The notes: a model not told the origin generated them from the sequence alone. A stretch of 64,000 nt of DNA from Capra hircus (GCF_001704415.2 NC_030822.1:56289345-56353344), one strand, 5' to 3'. Counted from the stretch's first letter, positions 42,475-54,957 are shown. A program made the numbers and translations.

Positions 42475-42529
42475 AAAGAATATTCTAGTAGTAGTGACTG
42501 CTACTCTTTCATCCCTGTTCTCATGTTAT

Positions 42530-42728
42530 GTGTGCTTAGTTGCTCAGTTGTTTCCAACTCTTTGTGACCTCGTCAACTGTAGCCCGCCAGGCTCCTCTAT
42601 TCGTGGAATTCTCCAGGCAAGAATACTGGAGTGGGTTGCCGTTCCCTTCTCCAAAGGATCATCCTGACACAGGGATCAAACTTGGGTCTCTTGCATTGCA
42701 GGTGGATTCTTTCCCATCTGAGCCATCT
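42530..42728 (-). mobile_element. Bov-tA SINE
   Basis: Minus strand: TGTGCTTAGTTGCTCAGTTG tail, CAAGAATACTGGAGTGGGTT body, head ending in TTTCCCATCTGAGCCATC; the terminal GGGAAGCCC is lost. Confidence 0.93.
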
Positions 42729-45700
42729 AACGATAGATTATATATAGTCATTAAAACAAAAAATGAAAGTGCCTTCCAGATCTAGGTGGCTATTTCTTAT
42801 ATGTTGATTGATTTTGGAATTCGCCAGTATTTTCTTAGCTCAAGGCTAATCTTGGGACTAGGGAATTATAGTCTTTCAACTTTTTTAGGCTGCTGTGTGT
42901 TGGGGGAAAATATTCATGAAACCTTGCCTCTTGGATTTGGAGTTGTGATCAGAACGTATGTTTTTGGTGTATTAATACTTTGCAACCACCTCTGGGAAGA
43001 AATTAAAGACACTTGCCCTGTGATGAGTGTCTTTCATTCCTTGTGACCAGTGTATTTACATGACAACTAGACTAACTAGACAACTAACGCAATTTTTTCT
43101 AGGAAATTAGATTACATAAAATTAATCTAACTAAACTAATATAATTTTCCATGCAAATGTTAGATGTTTACAGGTTTGGTTTTTCCCCTCTAAGGAAGTG
43201 AGTCTACCTCTGAATCATTTCTTTCATCTAAATGTTAATCACTCCCAACTTCCCCCCTTAAAAATTATTTTGGAGACTGAATTATAATAGGTAATTCCCC
43301 GTAGTGATATTTCTTTCCCATGTACTTCATACTTACATTTTTTTCTTTTTTAAAAGACAAAGAACAGATATACAGTGAAATATTACATAAACACGGAACC
43401 CAAAAATTGTATTTTACTCTATTATTCTCCCAAGTTGAGTTTTGTTCTGTTCTTATTTTTATCTCTCCATCTATGTTTGCAGGGCTGTCTGCTTCCCCCA
43501 AGTGTTAATGTAAATACATTTTATTTTGAGACAGATCAGTTCACTTCCCTCTGGAAATCCATTCCTATAATGTGGTAAACCTCAATATAACTCTCTGGTC
43601 CGAATGACATTTCATAACTGTTTACAAATCAAACACACTGTTGATATTAAATGACAACATTTAATGCTAATGTCAACAATTCACTTAAGTCTCATTTCAT
43701 TAAAACACTCCTGATCTGGAAAGAAGCCGCTTGTCTGAGCAGATAAAGCACTTGACTTTCACCTCTAGTTTCCAGGTGAAAGTGCAGTTGGTGAGCTATA
43801 GTTCAGATGGATTTCATAGCTTTTGGCCAAGGGGATTGATACTGAAATCTAGTTCACATAATCAGAGTAAACCTTGGGTCATCTGGACGAGAGAGAGCAT
43901 CCAAAACAGAGATTTTGGCTTTATTCTGTGTGTAAATCAGTTTGTCTCTGCAGGTGATCCTCCCCAAATCTCTGATGTAAGAAGTTTAAATAAGAAATTG
44001 ACATAGTGAAGAAAGTTAACACATTTCCCTCCTTATTCTCCCTCCATTTCTTATCCTTCACAGTCAGCTTCAAGCCACTCACACTTGCCTTGAAACTATT
44101 CTGAGAACCTTTCTGGTCCCTTCTGGCACTGGATACACTGCTGTCTCTACCCAGGACCTTCTTAGGAGACTGGCTTTTAGTGTTTTCCAGAGCGTAATCC
44201 TAATTTGTGTACTGGTCTTTTATCCACATTTACCCCTCTGATAGTTTCCCTGTAGTTAGGAAAGAGGCCCAACCCAATTAGGAACTCTGTCTAATGCCTA
44301 CATTATCAAGGACAAGTGTTTCCCACACTTCCAAGGTCATGGTATCTCCACTTCAAGAGTAGCCTCTTTGTTGGGATGACGCAGGCCTTATGCTGAAGCC
44401 TATGAATAGTCTATAACTTGAAGTGGTCTATGAGGGACATTTGCATAAATAATAATAGTTGCTGCTGTTCTGTGAATAATCCTGTTTTTGTTTCATATAA
44501 CTCATTGAAGTGTAGGGCTGGGCTGTAGATCACCATCTAATCCCTTTTTGTGTTGCATCTCCTGAGAGCCCTCAGCCAGTACAGGGTAATGGGGAGGGGA
44601 GGAGGCACGCGCCTCGTGGCTGGGAGTAACTGACATCCTCCAAAGGCTGCAAGTAAAACTCTGAGGTTGTGCTGAGTGTACATATACCTGTGTAAACGCA
44701 GAAAGACCTTGAGATAAATTACAGCACTTTCTATAGTGGAACCACGGCTACGTGAAATAAGTGGCTGTTAGGCTTCTCTCAGGTCTTGATAACTTAGGGA
44801 AGGCAGATAATTAATACAGTCACGATGACAGTGGGCCATAATTGGCTGCGTGTTACGAAGTTTAGACATATCCCTCCCTTCTTTCTCTGGGAGAAAGAAA
44901 TTGCTCTAGCATATGTGTGTGGAAGACATAAAACTTGCTACTGTGGTATTTTTATTTCCAAATTATTCTTAAAGCTATTTAAAAGTCACCACAGAATGTG
45001 CTTTACAGAAGCAATTTCATGGCTCCTTTAGGTTTTTGTGCAAATCCAGATAACTGAAATGTTAGCCCCAATTCATTATTAAAGAGGAAGGAGGAACACC
45101 AAAGCAGATGGAGAAGTCCAGGTACAGTATAAAGGACCTAAGGGTTGGGGATTGGATCTCATCAGAGACTCTTCAGTTCTTTCAAAGAATCTCTGTTGTG
45201 ATTGCTAATGTAAGGGGCATTTGAAAGATGATCCTTCTTTGAGAAATGTTTCTGAACTTTTAACTTGCCTGCTTAGAGTCCTGTTAATACTCACTGGCAA
45301 TGATATCCATTTTCCATTCCACGAGATCAATTTGGAACTTGAGCATAATTTTATTTCTGCTTCACAGTTCTTAAAATCCTGTTTGGAAATGCCATTAGGA
45401 GGATAAGGGCTGTAATGAAAAATACGTTTTCTCATGTACCAAATCAAAGTGTATAGTTATGGAGCTGGCTATCTATACCAAACAACAGTTAACGAAATGA
45501 ATCGGCGGCTTTCTGCATTTGAAGTTGTATAGTGTAAAATTCAATGAAACATTCAATAACTGGAAAGATCACATCAGCATCAAGGATGCATTTAGCAGGT
45601 TTCCTCCTCCCATATTACCAGAGTAGAGGCGTAGTTTAGAGCCAGGAATAAAAGCTGTGAGTGAAGTTGAGAATCGTGGGAGGCCTGGAGGTAAAAAGTA

Positions 45701-47852
45701 AGTAGCAGTGGCTGTGCCTGGAAAGCCAAACTTGGATGCAGGTGGAAAGAAATGGACCGAAAGATGGGCCTTTGGGGACTAGTATTTTATGAGAATGGGG
45801 CTCTTGTCACATCTTCTATTGAAGCCTTGAAGTCATATTTTGAAACTAGCATCGGTTAGACCCCTCCTTAGGGGAAAGGATCTTGTTTTCAGCAGTTCAG
45901 CTTGCCAGGTCAAACAGAGTGACTGTATCCGATTCTCATGTAGTATGGAAAAACGTAGGGTGGATGAAAGGAGCTCTCTTTCTATCCAAAAAAATTTTAA
46001 CAGATTTTTAGTGTGGGAAGTTATTCCATAAATAAACGAATTGAATGACTGAATGAACGAAAGAAAAAAAAAATAAATGGCAAGGTTTGTTTTTTCCTAA
46101 ACAGGTTTTGTTTGTTGTCAGGAGATCTGGCATGATCTTGTTTTCTCTGGTATAAAATGAAAAATCCAACAAGAACGCATACTTTTAAGGGGTGTGTTTG
46201 TGTTTATATGTGTTTGTTTCACTATATTGTATAAGAGACTGTTGAACTCACTAGAATGCTTGAAACTCTAAAGTTAAGCCGTTTTGAAATCTTACCCTGT
46301 TACACACTGGTGTAGAGAAGTACATGTTTTCATATAAAACACCATGAGCATTAAGTGATGCCACTGCTGGGAAGCACGCCTTGCCATCTCCAGCAGTAGA
46401 TGCAACTTTTAAGAATGCAGATGTGCAACACTGACAGTGGAAAATTATAGGAAGCTCACATACTCTCAAATTGTCTCCATCTGAGTTTTCAGTAGGGGCT
46501 GCTTCTGCTTCTGGCTCTTCTCCGGGGATAAAACAGTTTTACAGGACTGACCTGAGTGCAGAATGGACAGTAATTCAAAGCCCTGAGGGGGCTTAAGAAA
46601 TGAAGGTAGCTTATTGGTTTTGGCAGGGGAAGGGTTGGCTGATAAGACCGTTGAGCCCCTTAACTGAAACACTGACAAGCTGAGCAGAAAGCATGTGTGC
46701 TATAACCAAGCGCGATCATTATTTTCATTGGCAAAATGTATTGCTCACAGTTTTGGGTAGTCTGTCCATTTTGTAAGTAATTTAATCTAGGTCGGAAAAG
46801 GCATGGGGTGGAACTGCTATTGTTGAGCATCCCTGCAGGCATCGCTGGCAGGGTCCATTCCAACTTTTAATGAGGAGCCTTGCTTTATGTTGGGGTCCTG
46901 TGGTGGCATACAATATCTATTTTGGGGTGTTTTAACATGGGGGTTAGCTCTTGAAATCGGACAAGGTGCCTGCCTAAAAGATGATGAGGTTTCCCCCACC
47001 CCCATCCAGTCTCTGCTCCTGTTAAATAGATAATTAAGTGAGACTTTCAGACACAAGTAAAAATATAGATGACATGGGATTGTGTCAAAGGCGACATAGC
47101 TTTTCTTTCAGAGGAAGAATAATTCTGAGGATTAGAAATAAAGAATTTGAAGACAGAAACTTAATACATTTGAGATTTTCTATTTTTATAGTAATTTCAT
47201 TTCAAAATATGTGCCAACAATACATGACACCTTGAATAATGTATTTTTACACTCCTTTACTTAAGAATTAAGCTGGTACATTTGTAAGACGAGGAAATAC
47301 ATGTTGGCTTTGTAATATTGCTGTTAAACCCACTGTTTCTTCCCCTGGACGTGGTGCTCTTAACCCCATCCTCTAACACAAATTCATCAGTTATTCTAGG
47401 ATAGGTAATGTTCTGTATTTTCTATGGTTTTTCAAAGTATTATAGTTTATTATTACCATGAGTTGAGACAAGAGGAAATAAAATGACTGCTATTTAAATT
47501 GTTTAACATACTAATGAATTGGGTTCTTTAGGTCATTTTGGAAATATCCTTGGCATGAAAAAGAAGGCATTTTCACACTTTGTCACATTGTCTTAGGTCA
47601 ACCAAGGTAGTCGCGAAAAGCATTTTCTAAGCTGCATGCTGAATAAGGGACAGTTAGTTGGAAGGTAGTGTTCTTTTTTATTCTGTTCATATATTGGACA
47701 GAAACTTTTGGGGCATTCTTTTTCTACTTATTCATGACTCCACTGACACCATGTAGAAATAAGTTCATGTTCTGGTCAGTAGAATGAAAAAGGGAAACGA
47801 GTGCATGCGTTTTAGGAATAGGGATGAGAGAAACTCCAACATATATGGTGGT
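42729..47852. other. 5.1-kb repeat-poor block
   Basis: The longest stretch of the window without a transposon I can name. 44440-45650 in particular is even in composition and AT-balanced, with motif-like strings and no simple runs. Open frames are at most 93 codons; the 91-codon plus frame 43731-44006 and 75-codon minus frame 41859-42086 just outside it lack domains. A small TTAGATTA/TAATCTAA inverted repeat lies near 43107-43127 and a 17-bp imperfect duplication at 43062-43090. Best candidate for conserved regulatory DNA. Confidence 0.5.
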
Positions 47853-48058
47853 TACAGATTCAGTCACTTAGTCATGTCCGACTCTTGCAGCCCCATGGAC
47901 TCTAACTACTAGGCTCCTCTGTTCACTGGGTTCTCCAAGGCAAGAATACTGGAGAAGTTTGCCATTCCCTTCTCCAGGGGGTCTTTCCTCACCCAGGGAT
48001 CAAACCTGGGCCTCCTGCGTTGTATGCAGACTCTTTACCAACTTGAGCCACCAGGGAT
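47853..48058 (-). mobile_element. Bov-tA SINE
   Basis: Minus strand: CAGTCACTTAGTCATGTCCG, CAAGAATACTGGAGAAGTTT, GATCAAACCTGGGCCTCCTG, GAGCCACCAGGG. Moderately diverged. Confidence 0.93.
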
Positions 48059-48714
48059 GTGCTGTTTATTGAACATAAACTATACATCAGGCGCTAGTCT
48101 GTGAAACTGTATTAATCTGGGTCCAGTTAAGAGAGAGAAAGCACAGTTATTTCAAGAGGTAAAGACTCATTCACATGAACAGGGCATTGTCATAATGAGG
48201 GATTTGCTAGTACGATTTAAAGAGAATTCTAGAGTATAGGAATAGCAGATAGAGAGCAGCCACTGTGCCGAGGTAGGGATAGAGACCCTAGGAAGAGACC
48301 AGCCTCCTACCCCAGGCGGTACTTCAGTGGGCACAGCTGTGGCACAGTGTGGCAGGGAGGTTGCTGTGCTGCTATGGAACTGGCTGGAAACTTGTTCTCT
48401 AGGATGCTGGGGGAAACTGTTCAGTAGACCCTGTCTCTTAGTAGACACTTTGATACAGGATTTGCCTAAAGAGCATGCTGGGGAAGCTGCAAGCCTTTGG
48501 CTGTGCTTGGTCAGTCAGCTCTGTTGGACCTGAGGAATCTGTGAGCACCTCACGAGCTGGATGCTGAAACCCAGTTCCTTCTACAGTGTCCCTCCAGCGC
48601 TCTCTGCTGACAAACTTAACAGTGTGTCAGTGGGTAAAGGAAGAACATTTAAAAGGCTCAGATCCGTCTTCTCAGAGCAGGCGAAAAAGGGTGAATTTGA
48701 AGTTGAGAGGCAAT
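48059..48714. other. Unassigned, possibly a decayed interspersed repeat
   Basis: The phrases TCTGGGTCCAGTTAAGAGAG, CCTCCAGCGCTCTCTGCTGA, CAAACTTAACAGTGTG and GTGAATTTGAAGTTGAGAGG look like a repeated sequence I have seen in mammals, but I cannot name the family. A 93-codon minus frame (48167-48448) is not called. Confidence 0.4.
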
Positions 48715-48724
48715 AAACCAATAA

Positions 48725-49049
48725 AGACTCTTGAGAATCCTTTGGACTGCAGGGAGATCTAACCAGTCAATCCTAAGGAAATAAACTATGAATATTCATT
48801 GGAAGGACTGATGCTGAAGCTGCAATACTTTGGCCACCTAAGGTGAAGAGCCAACTCATTAGAAGGGACCCTGATGCTGGGAAAGATTGAGGGCAAGAGG
48901 AAAAGGGGGCAATAGAGGATTAGATGCTTATATAGAATCACTGACTCAAGGGACTTGAATTTAAGCAAACTCCAGGAGATGAGCAGGGAAGCCTGGTGTG
49001 CTGCAGTCCATGGAGTTATAAGTCGAGCACAACTTAGCAACTGAACAAC
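48725..49049 (+). mobile_element. BovB LINE, 325-bp 3' end with target-site duplication
   Basis: Plus orientation, 5'-truncated: TCAATCCTAAGGAAATAAAC, TATTCATTGGAAGGACTGAT, GCCAACTCATTAGAAGGGAC, GGGAAGCCTGGTGTGCTGCA, CAACTTAGCAACTGAACAAC. AAACCAATAA (48715-48724) and AAGCCAATAA (49050-49059) are the duplication. Decayed C-terminal reverse-transcriptase codons remain, with stops. Confidence 0.92.
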
Positions 49050-49079
49050 AAGCCAATAACCAGCAAGGACATCTATGCT

Positions 49080-49265
49080 TCTTCTCATTTAATCCTAAAG
49101 AGGCTAGGACTAGCTATTGTTTATTCCTCTTCAACAGGAGAAGAAATTGATATAAGCTCAAAGAGATTAAATGATGTATTCAGGGCCATATAGCTAATAA
49201 ATGGCAGAGCCACACCTCAAACTCAGATTTATAACTTTAAAGGCCTATGTTCTTTCTACTGGCCT
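49080..49265 (-). mobile_element. MIR SINE
   Basis: Reversed MIR: TTCTCATTTAATCCTAAAGA, AACAGGAGAAGAAATTGATA, AAATGATGTATTCAGGGCCA, AGAGCCACACCTCAAACTCA. Confidence 0.82.
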
Positions 49266-49834
49266 CTTTGAAGTGCAGATGTTTACAGTCCAATGTGGAA
49301 GCTGATAATTGTACCAAATACCCTTATCTAGGTAATATATCAGAGATCATATATTTAGTTCATCATATAGTTCAGGTCCCACTGGACCTACGGACAAGAG
49401 GGACGATGTGGAGAATCATTTGTTCTGTTTTTACTATAGTAGATCATATTTTAGGTTTTAAAGTGACAGGTTGTACATATTTCAGTGGCATCCGGAAGCC
49501 TCTTATTGAAGTTGAGCTCAGGCCGCTTCCAGGGTCTCAACCTGGGCTCTCTGGAGGGTAGGGGAAGATAGTGGTGAGTCTTGGCTTTTTATTTGAAACG
49601 TTACTTTTTCTTACTCCAGCCTCTCTCCCCAAGACTGCCTTTCCAGGATACTATGCTCTTGTTTGTTTGCTGGTTGAGGCTGAATTTGTAACCCTGTTCT
49701 TCTGGAACATCTCTGGTCCTGCTAAGCTTCTTACTTTCACCTCATTTGGGATAACAGATTTATACTTAAGATTTTTGTAAAAGCAGTGTTATTTTCATAC
49801 TGTTACACTATAGTTTTTACAGCTGCTTTATCTT
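49266..49834. other. No recognised feature
   Basis: A 104-codon plus frame (49247-49561) overlaps the MIR end and has no domain. Nothing else recognised. Confidence 0.4.
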
Positions 49835-49965
49835 TTGACTTCAGGTGAATTACTTAACCTCTCTGGGGCTTAGTTCTTTTCTTTCATCCATTCTTAAGTC
49901 TGTAAAGAGGGGTGGCCTTTCAAATGCTCCTCTCATCTTAAAAACGCTCAGTGGTTATTTCTAGT
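49835..49965 (+). mobile_element. MIR SINE fragment
   Basis: TTCAGGTGAATTACTTAACC then TCTCTGGGGCTTAGTTC is the MIR core. Diverged. Confidence 0.7.
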
Positions 49966-50059
49966 TTAACATCTTTTGGCAGCAGTTCCAAACACGTGAG
50001 CTTTTGGTTGCCTGATCCTGTCCCTGGCAAGTAGTTAATGAATTACAAATAAATGGAAA

Positions 50060-50305
50060 ACAGTATGATGTACTGGTGAGAATGTGGCTTTGAAGTCAGA
50101 TCCGTGGGGGTAGAAATCTTAGTACTAAAACTTCATTGTTAGGAGGCCTTGGACAGGAATTTTTTTTTTTTTTCTGTGTCCTAGACTGTTACTTTGTGTC
50201 GTAGCCACAGCAACGCCTTGCTCATTTTATTCATGTGACATAAGAGAAGTGGTGTAATTAAAGCTCTTTACATAGCTACTGGCACATGGTAGGTATAAGC
50301 TCCTT
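50060..50305 (+). mobile_element. MIR SINE, with internal T run
   Basis: AACAGTATGATGTACTGGTG, GTGGCTTTGAAGTCAGATCC, GAGGCCTTGGACAGGAATTT, a T run at 50159-50173, and CTACTGGCACATGGTAGGTA. Reads as a nearly full MIR. Confidence 0.7.
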
Positions 50306-50324
50306 AAGGCCAGGGTCCCTTCTT

Positions 50325-50670
50325 GTTTTTGTTCAGTCGCTCAGGCATGTCCACCTCTTTGTGACCCCCATGCTGCAGCACGCTGCCAGGCTTCCCTGTC
50401 TTCACCATCTCCCAGAGTGTGCTCACACTCATGTCCATTGAATCAATGATGTTACCCAGCCATCTCATCCTCTGTCATCCCCTTCTCCTTCTGCCCTCAA
50501 TCTTGCCCAGCATCAGGGTCTTTCCCAGTGAGTCAGCTCTTTGTATCAGGTGGCCAAAGTATTGGAACTTCAGCTTCAGCATCAGCCCTTCCAGTGAGTG
50601 TTCAGGGTTGATTTCCTTTAGAATTGACTGGTTTGATCTCCTTGGAGTCCAAGAGACTCTTGGTCATCCT
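50325..50670 (-). mobile_element. BovB LINE, 345-bp 3' end
   Basis: Minus orientation: TTTTTGTTCAGTCGCTCAGG, CAGCACGCTGCCAGGCTTCC, CAGCATCAGGGTCTTTCCCA, GGTGGCCAAAGTATTGGAAC, TTCAGGGTTGATTTCCTTTA. Holds the last decayed codons of the reverse-transcriptase ORF on minus, now broken. Confidence 0.93.
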
Positions 50671-50851
50671 TGAATTTCTTATGGACACTCAGTAACATCC
50701 TTACTTTGAACTAAGATGCTTACATCCACCAGGAGAGTCCTTTCCAGGCCGAGTATCTTTGTCAGGTAAACACTTTTTGTAGGAATAATCACCTTGGAGT
50801 TTATTTTATAAGCTTGATTATACATATTATTGTATCTTTAAGCAGTACATC

Positions 50852-51133
50852 GGAGAAGGCAATGGCACCCCACTCCAGTACTCTTGCCTGGAAAAATCCC
50901 ATGGATGGAGGAGGTGCCTGGTGGGCTACAGTCCATGGGGTCACTGAGAGCCGGACACGACTGAGCGACTTCCCTTTCACTTTTCACTTTCATGCGTTGG
51001 AGAAGGAAATGGCAACCCACTCCAGTGTTCTTGCCTGGAGAATCCCAGGGACGGGGGAGCTTGGTGGGCTGCCGTCTGTGGGGTCACACAGAGTCGGACA
51101 CGACTGAAGCGACTTAGCAGCAGTAGCAGCAGC
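50852..51133 (+). mobile_element. Young Bov-A2 SINE with exact 12-bp target-site duplication
   Basis: Two complete BovA units (GCAATGGCACCCCACTCCAG and GAAATGGCAACCCACTCCAG) with a TTCACTTTTCACTTTCATGC linker and an AGCAGCAGTAGCAGCAGC tail. AAGCAGTACATC is exact at 50840-50851 and 51134-51145. By eye it is close to the family consensus, so a recent insertion is likely. Confidence 0.96.
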
Positions 51134-51229
51134 AAGCAGTACATCTTTATAATTTTATTACGTTTCTTGTCAGTAGTTTTCTGTCTGATGACATGATTTT
51201 TTTAAAAAAACCACTCTTATATGGCATTA

Positions 51230-51455
51230 TAGTAACAATAGTAACATTATTAAGGATTCACTGTATGTTAGTCATCAGTCCAGGCAATTTACATGCACTA
51301 ACCCTTTAATACTTACACCCTTCTTTTAATCTTCACCTAGACAGGAAACTGAGGCACTCACAAGCTGAACAGCTTGCCTCAGATCGTGCAGCTAGCATGG
51401 GGGGGAGTAGCCATCTGACTTCCGAGCCTCTGTTCTTCACTCTGATATTGAATTA
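51230..51455 (-). mobile_element. MIR SINE
   Basis: Reversed MIR: TACACCCTTCTTTTAATCTT, ACAGGAAACTGAGGCACTCA, AACAGCTTGCCTCAGATCGT, GCAGCTAGCATGGGG. Confidence 0.85.
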
Positions 51456-52774
51456 CCTAGTTCAGCTTGAGGTTTGAAACACTTCATCAGAGGTCACTGA
51501 TGAAAATCCAATCAAATTCAAATCAGCCCAGTCTAGAATGAAAGGGAAGGTGTATACTTCAAAGCAGCTTGACAAAATCTGTTTTTAAGCCTTTAAATAT
51601 ATTTCTGGGATTGCCTTCCTCTTTCCAGATATCTTCTGAGATCAGGATGAGCAAAAGCCGAGCACGTGTAACTGATATGTTTTAATGTTAGAACTGTTTT
51701 TGATGCCAGGGTCTCTTGCAGTAGTGTTTGGTCTTCTTAAATCCCTCACACTTAGCCTCCCCTCTCCTCTCCACATCCCCATCCCTGAAAACAGAGCAAC
51801 AGCAGTAACAGCCTCAAGCTCTGTGCATTCCGTCTTCCCCGTGTGGGGTCTAGGGTTAGTTTCTCCCTGTAGCGTCCTAGTCTGTTTACTGACATTGTCT
51901 TTGCTGCGTGAGTAGTCTTTTAAATATGAGGGCGATAAAGAGGATTTGATTTCCTACTGATAATGTGAAATATTAGTAATTTAATTTCACAATATTGATG
52001 AATTAAAAAAAAAAGGGACCAGTGGCTTATTCTCATATTACGTTAACGAGGCCCTGAAAGTTGTCTTCTGGCTCCCGCCTCTAGACAATGTGGAGATAGA
52101 GACTCAGGAGCTCGGGAACCTGCATGAAGTATGTGTTCCGACGCCAACAAGCTTATTCTGTTTCTCCCTTTATTTTAGTACCAGCATGATTTGCACTGTT
52201 AAGGAAAAGATAGGCTTGGTAGACTTCAGGAACCACTTTAGTCAGTGTGGATAAATGAGAAAACACAAGTGATCAGCTTTCATCATGACAAATGGAAACT
52301 GTCATTTAATTTTTATCCCCAATTATACAGCTCTGGGACCAATTTTTCAGGTGGAATGTTGGAGCCATTAAAAAGAAATAAGTAAACTATGCCATATTCC
52401 ATCATTTTTCTGGCAGCTCACCAATGATCTGTAGCCTTATTACATGTACGTATTTATAGAGATATTTTTCTCTTAAGTTTGTAGAAAGCTTTATTAACTC
52501 TTTACTGATTTCTTCTGGAATGTGTTTTTCCAAATGAATTTTCTCTTTATCACTGAGTGTTGGTTGGGATTTACTTTTGATTTTGACTAGCAGCTATTTT
52601 TATCTTTTATGTTCTTCGATTACTAGAATTGTATGGAGCAGTGTTTTTCCTAATTTCAACTAGAGTTATGTTAATTGTCCTAATGTTGGCTACAGACTAT
52701 GTTCATTTGGATTTCAGAATTGGTTAGAAATATAGTACATATGTAAAACTCAGCCACTCGCCTCTCATCTTCTA
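51456..52774. other. 1.3 kb with no recognised repeat
   Basis: Even-composition sequence. 52130-52450 is candidate conserved DNA on the same weak grounds as the larger repeat-poor blocks. No coding signal. Confidence 0.4.
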
Positions 52775-53030
52775 CCTTGACTTGAAAAAACGTGGTACTT
52801 CCTTCTGTGCTCCTATAACATTTTGTCCATTCTTCCACTGTAGCACTTCACATGTGATGTTATACTATTATATCTGATTTCCTGTTTCCAAGTATTCTGA
52901 AATTTCAGGACTATGGGCAGCCTTACAATTTGGCTGTTTTATCCTTGCATCCACAAACACAGCAGAATGCCTGGTACATGTTAGATAGACAAAAAAACAT
53001 TTTTCTGGAAGGCTGATTCAATGCTTTCTA
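52775..53030 (+). mobile_element. L2 LINE, 3' end
   Basis: CCACTGTAGCACTTCACATG, ATATCTGATTTCCTGTTTCC, CACAGCAGAATGCCTGGTAC, ATGTTAGATAGACAAA fits the L2 3' terminus, decayed. Confidence 0.65.
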
Positions 53031-53264
53031 TTTCTTCTTTGGGAGATATTTATAATTAAAAGTTCTTCAACAATATTGAGATCCAGCATCTTCTGAGGAC
53101 ATTAAAATCCATTATAACCATGTATTTAATCATTTTTATTCCATCTAGAAAGATTTTGCACATCGCAAGTAGTCTTTGAATTTTAAAGGTGAGAGAAATT
53201 GAGATTACAGGTTACTAATGATTTGCCAGCTATTAAAAACGCCAGTGATAGCACTATGTGTGAA

Positions 53265-53587
53265 GTCTAAAATATGACACAGAGGAGCCTATCTATGAGA
53301 CCGAAACACGGACATGGAAATTAGGCTGGTGGTTGCCAAGGGGTTGAGGGATGGCTGAGGGAAGGATTGGAAGTCTTGGATTAGCAGATGCAAACTGGTA
53401 TAAATGGTTAAAACAAAAAGATCATATTGTATAGCACGGGGAGCTATGCGCAATATCCTGTGATAAACCATAATGGAAAAGAATACGAAGAAGAATGCAC
53501 ATATATGTATAACTGAGTCATTTTGCTGTGTATCAGTAATTAACTAACATGACATTGTAATTCCAACTATACTTTAAAAAAAAAGAA
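53265..53587 (+). mobile_element. Artiodactyl L1 3' end fragment
   Basis: GGCTGGTGGTTGCCAAGGGG, TGGGAAGTCTTGGATTAGCA-like block, AACTGGTATAAATGGTTAAA, ATATTGTATAGCACGGGGAG, TGTGTATCAGTAATTAACTA, ending in TTTAAAAAAAAAG poly(A). 5'-truncated. Confidence 0.92.
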
Positions 53588-54654
53588 CTCTGGAGAGAGG
53601 CATCGCTGGGATTAGAACCATTGACTTCTGGCTTCCATAACAAAAGAATTTTGGAAAAAACTCCAAGTTACACTGCTTTGGGACTTTGTGCTCAGGTTGT
53701 ACACTTCACCATTACTTGTATTATCAAAAATACCAGTGATCTATTTTGATGCATAATTAATGTATAAAGTGGTGGTCACAGTGATGGTTTGAAAATCAGG
53801 TTGTTTGGCTTTTACAGAAGCTCGTTAATGGTTGGGGCCTATTAACTATGTTTATCTGCATGAGGATTTTTTTTTTTTCTTGGTACAAATCTTTACCCCT
53901 TCATTCACCTAATTAGTAAATCCTGGGAGTCTTTGGCTCAGAGCTGGAGAATGTTTGTCTGCTTGACGTTAGCATCAGAATAGTTAAACTTAGTTTTCAA
54001 TAGAAGAGGTCCTGGAGTGTATTGTGAACAATACGCAGCATTTTCTTCAGCTCTGTGCCTTGGCATATGCTTGGAGGAGAAATGATACCCTCTTGTACCT
54101 ACGTACAGATCTGTCATCTGGTACTGTTACCATTAGAATATGCGAGTAAGCTTATAAACATGCTGATGAGAGGACTCATGGCTTGGAAACTTGTTAAGTA
54201 AAAGGTGTTAGATCATGTATCTTGTCCTCAGGGGTTCTGGGCTAAATAGCTGCACTTATCCTTATTAATGCCTGCAGACTTCTGCTTCTGAAGATGCAAA
54301 TGGCCTGTTGTAAGAGTTGCTACAGTACGAAGTTTCTTTTAGACAAGCTGTTTATTGGGAATATTAACAGCCTGATATTAGCTTGGCAAAGAGCAAAAAA
54401 CTTAGAAGTTTGGGAAATAAATGTACATGATTGCTGGTCTGTCATAAATCATTGCTTTTGGTAGGTATCTATTTTTAAGGCTACATTAGGTCTTCCGATG
54501 GGAGGAAGAACTTTTGGATTTGGCTAATGTACCTGCACTGATGGAGAGAGGGTAATATCCTGTCTATTCTCTTGTGTTACAAATGAGAACTTTTCTTGCA
54601 GAGCTGGAAGAGACCTTAGAGACTGTACTCAGCATAAAGCTTAGAAGCGGCCTT
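53588..54654. other. 1.1 kb mostly unassigned
   Basis: GAGCTGGAAGAGACCTTAGA near 54602 is a phrase of a MIR-related core SINE. The rest is unassigned. A T run at 53868-53879. Confidence 0.4.
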
Positions 54655-54957
54655 TTCAGAGCGTCACAGATGTAGAAAACAAGCCGTGGTTACCTGGGGG
54701 GAAGGAGGTGAGGGATAAATTGGGAGATTGGGATTAACATACACACACTACTCTATATAAAATAGATAACTAGTAAGGACCTACTTACTGTATAGCAGAG
54801 GAAAGTCTACTCAACGCATACTCTGTAATGGCCTATCTGGGAAAAGAATCTAAAAGAGAATGGATATGTCTGTGTACAACTGATTCCCTTTGTTGAACAG
54901 CAGAAACTAACACAACATCGTAAATCAACTATACATCAATACAGTTTTTTTTTTTAA
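54655..54957 (+). mobile_element. Artiodactyl L1 3' end fragment
   Basis: GTGGTTACCTGGGGGGAAGG, GGGAGATTGGGATTAACATA, CTATATAAAATAGATAACTA, CTTACTGTATAGCAGAGG, and TATACATCAATACAGTTTTT. A different subfamily state from 53265-53587, so an independent insertion. Confidence 0.92.
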
